NCBI GenBank assembly: GCA_910585955.1
Contig: CAJUGC010000005.1
Coordinates: 1-64,000, forward strand
Reading direction: 5' to 3'
DNA length: 64,000 nt
From: an uncultured Christensenella sp.
Lineage (GTDB): Bacteria; Bacillota; Clostridia; Christensenellales; Pumilibacteraceae
Below the pieces are notes generated by a model. It was not told the origin of the DNA and searched no databases. It saw only the letters and a list, made by a program, of their open reading frames with translations. Each line of letters begins with the position of its first letter. Positions within the stretch are counted from its first letter, which is position 1. Below, in pieces: positions 8,642-16,031 of this stretch. The position numbers were made by a program, and so were the translations under genes.

Positions 8642-9270
8642 AAAATTCTGTGAAGAACACTTTGCGGTGCGTATTGGTTCTTTCGGTGATTTCCGTCGTT
8701 TGCGTGGCGCTGCTTGCCGTAGCCAATCGCTTTTTGCCGAAATATAAGCCGTCGCTCGACCTTAATACGGTAACGCTCATAAACGGAATGATCCCGAGCG
8801 GTGCGGACGCTCAAACGGCGCTTGACGAAGGCTACTACGAAATGCTTGCGTTAGACGAAAAGAAACTTGCCGACTTCAACAAAAGCAACCGTGCCGAAGC
8901 AAACAACGCCGTGCTTGCCGTATATAAGGCGGTCAAGGGCGACAGCGCAGGCACATATATAGTCGAAGCGCAGGCGCAGGGCTATGCCGGCAACGATCCG
9001 ATAGTCATGCTTACCGCGATAGACGAGAGCGGCGCGATCATAAGCGTCGTTACGAAAAAGCAGACCGAAAATTCTCCGGGGACGAACGGAATATTCGAAG
9101 ATAAGCATTTCGCTCTTTTGGTAGAATATGTGAAGGGCAAAACCGATATAGACAGCGCAGGTATCTCCGCTTCGACAGGCGCGACTTCGGGCTACTCGAT
9201 AGGGGGCGTAGCGAATGCGATCTCTATCTCGCTTAAGGTGATCCCCGAGGTGAAAGGAGGCAAACTATGA
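8638..9270 (+). CDS. rnfG: Rnf electron-transport complex subunit G
   Basis: 210 residues with one N-terminal membrane helix (residues 10-29) and an extracytoplasmic FMN-binding domain. ASTGATSGYSIGG near the C-terminus contains the flavinylation motif, with T183 the expected FMN-threonine. FMN would be attached by ApbE, which is not in this window. The ATG overlaps the rnfD stop codon (ATGA), so translation is coupled. Confidence 0.95.
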   Translation: MKNSVKNTLRCVLVLSVISVVCVALLAVANRFLPKYKPSLDLNTVTLINGMIPSGADAQTALDEGYYEMLALDEKKLADFNKSNRAEANNAVLAVYKAVKGDSAGTYIVEAQAQGYAGNDPIVMLTAIDESGAIISVVTKKQTENSPGTNGIFEDKHFALLVEYVKGKTDIDSAGISASTGATSGYSIGGVANAISISLKVIPEVKGGKL

Positions 9271-9857
9271 ATAAGGCAAGGCTGAAAGACGCCGCGCTCG
9301 GCGGACTGCTTAGCAATCCCGTGTTCGTACTCGTGCTCGGAATGTGTCCGACGATCGCTCAAAGCAACACCGTTGTAAACGCGTTCGGTCTCGGCGCGGC
9401 GACGGCGATAGTTCTGATAGTATCGAATCTTACGATTTCGCTTCTTCGCAAGGTGATACCCGATAAGGTGCGCCTTCCCGCGTACATCGTGATAATCGCG
9501 ACGTTCGTCACGCTTGTGCAAATGGTGATGTCGGGACTGTTGCCCGAGCTGTATTCGTCGATAAGCAAGTTCATTCCGCTCATCGTCGTAAACTGTATAA
9601 TCCTCGGCAGAGCCGAATCGTTCGCGTCCAAAAACGACGTTCTTACTTCGACTATCGACGGCATATCTATGGGACTCGGCTTCCTGCTCGCGATATGCCT
9701 TTTGGGCGCGGTGAGGCAGGGACTCGGCTTGATCGGGCTTACGTTGTTCACGAAGCCCGCGGGCGGATTTATGGTGCTCGGCTTTTTGATGGCGCTGTTC
9801 AATTACCTCATGAAGCTGTACCATGACAGACATAAATCGCTTATGAAGGGGGCATAA
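9267..9857 (+). CDS. rnfE: Rnf electron-transport complex subunit E
   Basis: 196 residues, a six-helix membrane protein of the RnfE/NqrD family. Typical features are NPVFVLVLGMCPTIA near the N-terminus and VVNCIILGRAESFAS in the middle, a segment that lies at the pseudo-symmetric interface with RnfA. AAAGGAGG at 9253-9260 and a 4-nt overlap with rnfG fix the start. The RnfA/RnfE pair surrounds an Fe-S centre within the membrane. Confidence 0.95.
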   Translation: MNKARLKDAALGGLLSNPVFVLVLGMCPTIAQSNTVVNAFGLGAATAIVLIVSNLTISLLRKVIPDKVRLPAYIVIIATFVTLVQMVMSGLLPELYSSISKFIPLIVVNCIILGRAESFASKNDVLTSTIDGISMGLGFLLAICLLGAVRQGLGLIGLTLFTKPAGGFMVLGFLMALFNYLMKLYHDRHKSLMKGA

Positions 9858-9862
9858 AGACT

Positions 9863-10441
9863 ATGTGGACTGCAATAATTTCGATTGTTATAAGCGGTAT
9901 AATTACCGATAACATAATCTTTTCGCAGACGCTCGGCATCTGTCCGTTCCTCGGCGTGAGCAAAAAGCTCGATTCGGCGGTAGGTATGGGGCTTGCCGTG
10001 ACTTTCGTCATAGTTCTTTCTTCCGTCGTCTGTCACTTTCTCTATATGTTGCTCGAGCTTTTGGAGCTTACCTATCTTCAGACGATATTGTTCATTTTGA
10101 TAATAGCCGCGCTCGTGCAGTTGCTCGACATAGTTTTAAAGCGCGTCAGTCCGTCGCTTTATACTTCGCTCGGCGTGTATCTTGCGCTTATCACGACGAA
10201 CTGCGCGGTGCTCGGCACGGCAAACAGCGTCGTCGCGAACGGCTACGGACTTTTGGAGACCTTTATCGCGGCGTTGTCCGTAGGGCTCGGATTTACGCTC
10301 GCATTGATACTTATGGCGGGCGTGCGCGAAAAGGTGGCGCGCTCGTCTATCCCCAAGCCCTTCCACGGCTTCCCGATAGCTTTGATTATCGCGGGGATTA
10401 TGGCTATGGCGTTCTACGGCTTCGGAGGCCTCTCTTTTTGA
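9863..10441 (+). CDS. rnfA: Rnf electron-transport complex subunit A
   Basis: 192 residues, homologous to RnfE and NqrE, with six membrane helices. Diagnostic segments are TDNIIFSQTLGICPFLGVSK and the ALITTNCAVLG loop, whose cysteine is a conserved metal ligand in the family. The ATG follows an AGGGGG site with a 5-nt gap after rnfE. After rnfA the operon is interrupted by about 250 bp holding a dispersed repeat before rnfB. Confidence 0.95.
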   Translation: MWTAIISIVISGIITDNIIFSQTLGICPFLGVSKKLDSAVGMGLAVTFVIVLSSVVCHFLYMLLELLELTYLQTILFILIIAALVQLLDIVLKRVSPSLYTSLGVYLALITTNCAVLGTANSVVANGYGLLETFIAALSVGLGFTLALILMAGVREKVARSSIPKPFHGFPIALIIAGIMAMAFYGFGGLSF

Positions 10442-10608
10442 AGGCATATTCATCTCGTGATGCGGGCTGCGTTCGCCGTATCGCCTCGGTTATGTACGCA
10501 GAAGTGCGCCCGTGGCGATACGACGACAGCTGCCCGCCTAACGAGCGACTATGCCTTCAAAGAACAAAATGTCTGCGACGCGACGCCCGCTCAAAAAACA
10601 AACCTTAT

Positions 10609-10661
10609 AAAAGGCTCCCTTTGGCAAGGGGAGCTGTCTGCAAGCAGACTGAGGGGATTGT
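10609..10661 (+). repeat. Dispersed repeat B1, copy 1 (inside the rnf operon)
   Basis: AAAAGGCTCCCTTTGGCAAG... with two hairpins: CTCCCTTTGGCAAGGGGAG, then GTCTGC AAG CAGAC, and the tail TGAGGGGATTGT. Other copies are at 22365, 34901, 37991 and about 44111. The first stem is conserved in shape and the second varies with compensating changes. No gene is present in the whole 10442-10691 gap. Confidence 0.85.
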
Positions 10662-10691
10662 TGATCCAAAGAAATCATCAAGGAGTATTAA

Positions 10692-11501
10692 ATGGAAATA
10701 TTCATGACGTTTATATTGCCCGTTCTCATAGCTCTCGCGCTCGGGGCGCTCATTGCGTTCGGCTTGAGCTTTCTCGGCGAAAAACTTGCCGTCGAGAGAG
10801 ACGCGCGTATCGACGAGATAGAACGGCACCTTGCGGGAGCAAACTGCGGCGGTTGCGGATATGCGGGTTGCGGCGCGTTTGCCGAAGCGCTCTTTAAAGG
10901 CGAAGCCAAGATAAGTCAGTGCAATCCGACGAGCGCGGAAGGAAAAAAGAACATCGCCCGCGTGCTCGGCATGAGCGAGGAAAAGAGTACGCGCACGGTT
11001 GCCGTCGTGCACTGTATAGGCGGCAATCGCTGTAAGAACAAGTATTCGTATCAAGGTTACGGCGATTGCGAGTCGTGCCATATTCTCGCGGGCGGCAATA
11101 AGGCGTGCCCGACTGGTTGTATGGGGCTGGGCACTTGCTCGGACGTCTGTAAGTATTCGGCTATCTCCGTCGATAAGGACACGGCTTGCTCCAAGGTCAA
11201 CTATAAGAACTGTACGAGCTGCGGCGCGTGCGTGGCGGCTTGTCCGAGCAAGATAATAGGGCGTATCCCCGTCGAAGCCAAGGTCTATGTCGCCTGTTCG
11301 AATACGGGCACGGGCAAGGAAGTGGCTAAAGTATGTTCGGTGGGTTGTATAGCGTGCGGCAAGTGCGAGCGCAACTGTCCCACTCACGCGATCGAACTCT
11401 CAAACAACCTCGCCGCCATAGACTACGACAAATGTATCGGTTGCGGCAAGTGCGTCGAAGTGTGCCCTCGCCACTGCATCTTGCCGTTTGAGGGCGTATG
11501 A
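10692..11501 (+). CDS. rnfB: Rnf electron-transport complex subunit B
   Basis: 269 residues. An N-terminal membrane anchor (residues 5-28) is followed by the RnfB-specific Fe-S domain with C52-x2-C55-x4-C60-x16-C77, then ferredoxin domains with CTSCGACVAACP, CIACGKCERNCP and CIGCGKCVEVCP. This subunit accepts electrons from reduced ferredoxin. AAGGAG precedes the ATG by about 7 nt. It is the last rnf gene, separated from rnfA by a repeat-bearing 250-bp gap that is unusual in an otherwise overlapping operon. Confidence 0.95.
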   Translation: MEIFMTFILPVLIALALGALIAFGLSFLGEKLAVERDARIDEIERHLAGANCGGCGYAGCGAFAEALFKGEAKISQCNPTSAEGKKNIARVLGMSEEKSTRTVAVVHCIGGNRCKNKYSYQGYGDCESCHILAGGNKACPTGCMGLGTCSDVCKYSAISVDKDTACSKVNYKNCTSCGACVAACPSKIIGRIPVEAKVYVACSNTGTGKEVAKVCSVGCIACGKCERNCPTHAIELSNNLAAIDYDKCIGCGKCVEVCPRHCILPFEGV

Positions 11502-11644
11502 TTCACAAACCCGTCGGCGGTCATTCGGTAGCGTTCGCCATATTCACATCGGACGTTTCGAGTATGCCGAAGGATCTCGATTTAAGCCTCGAATAAAAAC
11601 CGTTCGGTTTACTTATACTGTATTAAAATATAAAGGAGCAATAT

Positions 11645-12391
11645 ATGAAAAAAACTATCATACCGGCACTTGTGTTTGTCCTTGCAACAATGTGCATAAT
11701 GGCAAGCGGATGTTCATGCGGCGGCGTCAAGCAGACGGGAACGGCATACGGACTTGTGCACAACTATTATGTGGGACAGGTGACAGTGGAGCGTAGCGGG
11801 GACAAGATAGTATCCGCGAAATTCGAAGAAACGGAAGGTCCGTCGTCTTGGGCGAAACGCTCAAACATAAAAGATGACAAGACGGAGGGCGTAGAGTTTA
11901 CGACAGGCGGCTTTGCAAAGAGCATTTCCATAGGATCGCTTACCTTCCATGCTACTGACGACGAGAGCACGAAAACTCCCGCGTACAAACAGACAGAGGA
12001 CGGCGTTACGTTTGAAGAGTGGGTAAAGACCGAAGAGAACGCTAAGTTCTATGTAGAGCAAATGGCGGCGGGCAATTACCGTATACTCAAAGCCGACCTT
12101 TCCGCGGCCGACCCCGATTTTTCGACCGATAAAAACGGCTTGAACAAGGGTGAACGCTGGCTCAAATCCAAGAACGGTTATTGGAGCGGAAACGCTACCG
12201 TGCTCGGTTGGAAAGGGAATATGGATCGCCTTTCCGACTATCTTGTCAGAAACGGCATAGGCGGTTATACGGGCGAGGAAACCAAAGGCGACAACGGCTG
12301 GACGGTAAACGGCGTCGAAACGGGAGCGACTCTTGTCGATTTCCATGACTATATGAAACTTGCACGGCGCGCTTTCGAATCCGCTCAATAA
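11645..12391 (+). CDS. FMN-binding-type lipoprotein downstream of rnfB
   Basis: 248 residues. The signal sequence has a lipobox (A20-S21-G22-C23), so the protein should be lipid-anchored outside the membrane. Two related halves are visible: GTAYGLVHNYYVGQVTV near the N-terminus and NGYWSGNATV later. The C-terminal NGVETGATLVDF resembles the [ST]GAT flavinylation motif of FMN_bind (PF04205-like) domains, with T229 as candidate FMN attachment site. Position directly after rnfB suggests an extracytoplasmic electron-transfer partner, which is inference. AAAGGAG precedes the ATG. It could instead be a flavin-free relative of the family. Confidence 0.6.
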   Translation: MKKTIIPALVFVLATMCIMASGCSCGGVKQTGTAYGLVHNYYVGQVTVERSGDKIVSAKFEETEGPSSWAKRSNIKDDKTEGVEFTTGGFAKSISIGSLTFHATDDESTKTPAYKQTEDGVTFEEWVKTEENAKFYVEQMAAGNYRILKADLSAADPDFSTDKNGLNKGERWLKSKNGYWSGNATVLGWKGNMDRLSDYLVRNGIGGYTGEETKGDNGWTVNGVETGATLVDFHDYMKLARRAFESAQ

Positions 12392-12396
12392 TCCCG

Positions 12397-12511
12397 AGAG
12401 CGTATAAACGTCGTTATGCGGCGTTAGGCTTGCGTTTTCGCTCGGCAGTGTGCGAGATAGTGCACTTCTTTCGTCGGTATCGATTGTCTTGCTTATATCT
12501 AAGCCGACGGA
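12397..12511 (+). repeat. Gene-end inverted-repeat element A, degenerate copy after the lipoprotein
   Basis: Begins CGTATAAACG just after the lipoprotein stop and ends TTGCTTATATCTAAGCCGACGG, like the other elements. The apical hairpin is GTGCGAGATAGTGCAC, replacing GTAC-N6-GTAC. TCGTCGG pairs with CCGACGG near the 3' end. The outer stem is poorly preserved. Confidence 0.5.
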
Positions 12512-12531
12512 GTTAATATCCCTTTGTCTTT

Positions 12532-12567
12532 TAATGCGCCTTTTAAAAAAGGCGCATTACTCTTTTT
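12532..12567 (+). terminator. Strong intrinsic terminator before the MATE gene
   Basis: TAATGCGCCTTTT pairs perfectly with AAAAGGCGCATTA (13 bp) and is followed by CTCTTTTT. It ends the transcript coming from the lipoprotein gene. Confidence 0.85.
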
Positions 12568-12578
12568 GTCATAAACGG

Positions 12579-12608
12579 TTGACGGAACGATTTAAAAAGT
12601 TGTATACT
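12579..12608 (+). promoter_or_regulatory. Promoter of the MATE transporter gene
   Basis: TTGACG (12579-12584), an 18-nt spacer and TATACT (12603-12608), located right after the terminator and about 60 bp before the start codon. Confidence 0.75.
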
Positions 12609-12669
12609 TACTGTGTGGGAATGTAGTGTAAGACAAACCGAAGCGCATAAGACAAGGATAACAAAATAA

Positions 12670-14052
12670 GTGACGGAAGAAAAGACTCAATCTAAAATTC
12701 CGAGAGGAAGTCGCCGCGACTTGACGCAAGGCAAGCCGTTTGTCGTGCTACTCATGTTTACGCTTCCCATGCTTTTATCCATGGCGTTCCAGCAACTGTA
12801 CAATATTGTGGACAGCGTTGTGGCGGGGCAGTTCATAGGAAAAGACGCACTTGCGGCAGTCGGAGCTTCCACTCCGGTCACGCTTCTTTTTCTTGCGATA
12901 GCCACGGGAAGCTCCATAGGCTGCGGCGTAATAGTTTCCCAACTTTACGGAAGGGGCGAGCGCGCCCGTCTCAAGACGGCGATATTCACGTCGATGATTT
13001 TCGTGACCGCGCTTGCCGCCGTTCTCACCGTCATTGGGATTGTCATTTGCGATCCGCTTTTAAGACTTTTGAACACTCCCGAAAGCATCTTTTCGGATTC
13101 GTCCGCATATCTGTCGATTTATATATGGGGACTCGTATTCATATTCGTTTACAACATAGTAACCTGCGTATTCAACGGGCTTGGGGATTCTCGCACGCCC
13201 CTCTATCTTCTCATATTTTCGTCTCTTTTGAACATAGGTCTCGATGTCCTGTTCGTAACGGTTTTTAAGCTCGGAGTGGCGGGGCTGGCCTGGGCGACGT
13301 TCATTGCCCAAGCTCTCGCCGCCGTTGTCTCGTTCCTGTGTCTTGTTTTCCGTATTCGCAGGATAAAAGCGGAAGAGGGAAGGACGGTAAAGGCGTTCGA
13401 TTGGGGACTGCTGAAAACCATAGCCATAGTTGCCGTTCCGAGTATTTGCCAACAGTCGTTTGTTTCCGTCGGTCAGCTCTGTATTCAATCGGTCATAAAC
13501 GGTTTCGGAGAGGACACGATAGGCGGTTATACTGCGGCAATGAAGGTCAGCTTTATGGCGGTCTCGTGCTTTACGACGCTTTCGAGCGCGCTGTCGTCGT
13601 TTACCGGGCAGAATCTCGGCGCGGGTAAGCCCGAACGCCTGAAAGAAGGACTGTGGTGCAGCGTTGCGATAGGCGGTATATTCGTCGCTCTGTTCATAAC
13701 GCTGTTTTGGACTATAGGCGACCGAATAGTCGGTTTATTCGTTTCCGCAGACGAATCGCAAGAGGTGATGAAAGTCGGCGCAATGTTTCTTTCCGTCGTC
13801 GGCTTGGGTTATCCGTTCGTTATGTTCAAGGTGTGTGTCGACGGAGTGCTTCGCGGCTCGGGCGATATGCTTGCGTTCATGGTGAGCACTTTTTCCGATC
13901 TCGTCATAAGGGTGGCGCTCTCGTTTATTCTCGCGCCTTTTATCGGCTTTTTCGGCGTATGCCTGTCCTTTCCGATAGGCTGGGTGTGCGGCGTGGCGTT
14001 TTCGCTCGGGTTTTTCTTGCGCGGCAAATGGAAAACCAAAGTTAAAGTCTGA
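12670..14052 (+). CDS. MATE-family multidrug/metabolite efflux transporter
   Basis: 460 residues with about 12 membrane helices, the standard MATE size. Typical family segments are PMLLSMAFQQLYNIVDSVVA in helix 1, the ALAAVGAS segment, and in the second half QNLGAGKPERLKEG and VCVDGVLRGSGD. It exports cationic compounds by Na+ or H+ antiport; the substrate cannot be read from the sequence. Start is GTG 12670 with an AAGGA site about 11 nt upstream. It is monocistronic, with its own promoter and a gene-end inverted-repeat element. Confidence 0.9.
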   Translation: MTEEKTQSKIPRGSRRDLTQGKPFVVLLMFTLPMLLSMAFQQLYNIVDSVVAGQFIGKDALAAVGASTPVTLLFLAIATGSSIGCGVIVSQLYGRGERARLKTAIFTSMIFVTALAAVLTVIGIVICDPLLRLLNTPESIFSDSSAYLSIYIWGLVFIFVYNIVTCVFNGLGDSRTPLYLLIFSSLLNIGLDVLFVTVFKLGVAGLAWATFIAQALAAVVSFLCLVFRIRRIKAEEGRTVKAFDWGLLKTIAIVAVPSICQQSFVSVGQLCIQSVINGFGEDTIGGYTAAMKVSFMAVSCFTTLSSALSSFTGQNLGAGKPERLKEGLWCSVAIGGIFVALFITLFWTIGDRIVGLFVSADESQEVMKVGAMFLSVVGLGYPFVMFKVCVDGVLRGSGDMLAFMVSTFSDLVIRVALSFILAPFIGFFGVCLSFPIGWVCGVAFSLGFFLRGKWKTKVKV

Positions 14053-14065
14053 AACGGCTCTCGTC

Positions 14066-14190
14066 TTGGCGGCTTATATACTTCGCGAATAAGGACTGCG
14101 TACGGCGATTGCCTTGCTCGTGTATATAGTAGTACACTCCCGTCGGCGCACGCCGACAGCTGTCCGTCTCGCTCGTATCTAAGTCGCCAA
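14066..14190 (+). repeat. Gene-end inverted-repeat element A after the MATE gene
   Basis: Outer stem TTGGCGGCTTA (14066-14076) / TAAGTCGCCAA (14180-14190), with one G-U. Inside are GTGTATATAGTAGTACAC with ACTCC following and a GTCGGC/GCCGAC hairpin. It ends GACAGCTGTCCGTCTCGCTCGTATCTAA, a tail shared with other copies. It starts 14 bp after the MATE stop codon. The rest of 14053-14401 holds a run of nine C at 14195-14203 and no gene. Confidence 0.8.
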
Positions 14191-14401
14191 AGCGCCCCCC
14201 CCCACACACATGAAAAAATTACTCATTCTCCGTCTCGTTGTTCTAAAAAAATCCCCGTCGCATAAAATAGGACATAAGAGACTACCGAACGCTCGCGCGG
14301 CGCAAAGCGGGTAATATCCGCTTCGCCAAACTTCGACAAGCTCTGTCAAAGTTGTGTAAAAAACGGTGCGCCCGCTTCGGTATAATGGGAGAGTAGTTTG
14401 A

Positions 14402-15172
14402 ATGAAGTTCGTCCTTCTTCGCAAAACGTCGCTTTTGAAAATAGCGGCTACGGCAGCGGTGCTTGCGCTTCTCGTTACGGGAGTGGCGTTAAGCGGCAGC
14501 GCGGCGGTGTTCGCAGGTACTACGGTAAGAAAACTTCCTATATACTGCGTGGACACCGACGAAAAAGCGGTTGCGCTTACGTTCGATGCCGCGTGGGGCG
14601 CGGATAAGACGAAAAGCCTTCTCGATACGCTCGAAAAATACGATGCGAAAGCAAACTTTTTCGTAGTCGGGTTTTGGGCGGAGAAGTACAAGGACGAGCT
14701 GAAAATGCTCGCAGATTCGGGCAGAGTGGAAATAGGCACTCATTCGAACACTCATCCGCATATGCCTAAACTGTCCAAGTCGCAGATGGCGCTCGAGCTT
14801 TCGACGTCGTGCAACATTATAGAGAGCGTTACGGGCAAACGCCCCGAATTGTTCCGTCCGCCGTACGGCGACTACAGCGACGCAATGCTCTCTGTCTGCG
14901 AAGAGGAAAAGCTGTTCGCTATACAGTGGGACGTGGACTCGCTCGATTGGAAAGGGCTTTCCGCCGAGGAAATGGCTACGCGGATACTGTCTCGTGTAAA
15001 AAACGGCAGTATAATACTTATGCACAACGACGGCGAACATACCGCCGAAGCGTTGCCCCTCATAATAGAGGGCTTAAAAAACAAAGGCTATACGTTTAAG
15101 ACCGTCGGCGAAATGATTTACAGAGACGGCTACACGATAGACCATACGGGCAAGCAGGTGAAAACCGCTTAA
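14402..15172 (+). CDS. Polysaccharide deacetylase, PdaB-like (NodB domain)
   Basis: 256 residues: an N-terminal signal/anchor helix (about residues 11-38), then a NodB carbohydrate-esterase family 4 domain. Motifs are TFDAAWG (60-66, with D62 as catalytic base), H114-x3-H118 for metal, RPPYG (142-146), D-x-DSLDW (177-183) and the C-terminal LMHND (H208). The AAWG variant and the THPHM, RPPYGDY and IQWDVDSLDW segments are typical of the PdaB-type family linked to spores in Firmicutes, so a peptidoglycan role outside the membrane is likely. No other sporulation-specific gene in the window confirms sporulation. A GGGAGAG site precedes the ATG. Confidence 0.85.
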   Translation: MKFVLLRKTSLLKIAATAAVLALLVTGVALSGSAAVFAGTTVRKLPIYCVDTDEKAVALTFDAAWGADKTKSLLDTLEKYDAKANFFVVGFWAEKYKDELKMLADSGRVEIGTHSNTHPHMPKLSKSQMALELSTSCNIIESVTGKRPELFRPPYGDYSDAMLSVCEEEKLFAIQWDVDSLDWKGLSAEEMATRILSRVKNGSIILMHNDGEHTAEALPLIIEGLKNKGYTFKTVGEMIYRDGYTIDHTGKQVKTA

Positions 15173-15212
15173 ACACCAAATCGGAAAATCTTATATACGG
15201 AGGCATAAAAAC

Positions 15213-15914
15213 ATGACCGAAGAAATCAATTACGCACTTAACAACAAGGTGAAACTTTCGGGATTCATCGAGAGCGAGCCGCAGTTTTCTCACGAACTGT
15301 ACGGGGAGGGGTTTTACGAGTTTCTCGTACGCGTGCCGAGACTGTCTCAACAGTCGGACGTGATACCCGTTACCGTTTCCGAACGGCTGATGAGCGGTAT
15401 CGACTTCGATATCGGCAAGCAGATAGCCGTCAACGGTCAATTCCGTAGCTATAACAAGATAGTGGACGGGAAGTCCAAGCTCATGCTCACCGTATTCGTA
15501 CGCGATTTTTACGAGTGCGTCGAGGGCGAAAATCCTAACGAGGTGGAGCTTTGGGGATATATATGTAAACCGCCCGTTTACCGCACTACGCCGTTCAACA
15601 GGGAAATATGCGACTTGTTGATCGCCGTAAACCGCGCGTACAATAAGTCGGATTATATTCCCTGCATAGCTTGGGGAAGAAACGCTCGCTTCGTCCGCGA
15701 TATAGAGGTGGGACGCAGGATACGCATATCGGGACGTATCCAGAGCCGTCAGTACACGAAAAAACTGACGGAGGAGCTGTCCGAAACGAGAACGGCTTAC
15801 GAGCTGTCCATAAGCAAGATTGTCGCCGACGAGAGAGCGGAACACCCTCACGGCGAAGACGAAGAGGCGGCGACGGGGACGGCCGCGGCAGCATACGACG
15901 CTACGGGAAAATAA
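15213..15914 (+). CDS. Single-stranded DNA-binding-like protein with two OB folds
   Basis: 233 residues. Two consecutive OB-fold-like halves are seen, about residues 8-105 (NKVKLSGFIESEPQFSHELY...) and 107-205 (NEVELWGYICKPPVYRTTPF...IPCIAWGRNARFVRDIEVG). The second has the classic SSB features: the VELWG start, the I-P-C-I-A-W-G strand and the R-I-R-I-S-G-R-I-Q-S-R strand. The C-terminus is acidic and alanine-rich and lacks the DDDIPF tip by which canonical SSB recruits partners, so this is an accessory SSB-like protein rather than the replicative one. GGAGG lies 8 nt before the ATG. Confidence 0.75.
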   Translation: MTEEINYALNNKVKLSGFIESEPQFSHELYGEGFYEFLVRVPRLSQQSDVIPVTVSERLMSGIDFDIGKQIAVNGQFRSYNKIVDGKSKLMLTVFVRDFYECVEGENPNEVELWGYICKPPVYRTTPFNREICDLLIAVNRAYNKSDYIPCIAWGRNARFVRDIEVGRRIRISGRIQSRQYTKKLTEELSETRTAYELSISKIVADERAEHPHGEDEEAATGTAAAAYDATGK

Positions 15915-15978
15915 CTTTCGGTTGCGATAAGGCAGACGCAAACTTCGTCGTGCCGTGCGACGCCGTGACTTTTACATG

Positions 15979-16017
15979 AAAAAAAGCGACAGCCGTTTTA
16001 GGAAGTCGCTTTTGTTT
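15979..16017. terminator. Bidirectional terminator between convergent genes
   Basis: AAAAGCGAC (15982-15990) pairs with GTCGCTTTT (16005-16013). T-rich sequence follows on the plus strand, and a run of seven T on the minus strand. It serves both the SSB-like gene and the minus-strand propeller gene. Confidence 0.85.
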
Positions 16018-16031
16018 TGTGCGAAAATATT

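Noticed and set aside
10438..10897. Short plus-strand frames (89 and 146 codons) between rnfA and rnfB
   Set aside because: They cross a dispersed repeat and run into rnfB in the wrong frame, with no ribosome site.
14195..14203. Run of nine C followed by ACACACA as a phase-variation tract
   Set aside because: It lies between genes, 12 bp after a repeat element and about 200 bp before the next start codon, so slippage would not change a frame.
14381..14386. Perfect TATAAT just before the deacetylase gene
   Set aside because: It would start transcription at about the ribosome site, leaving almost no leader, and no -35 element lies at the right distance. Not called as a promoter.
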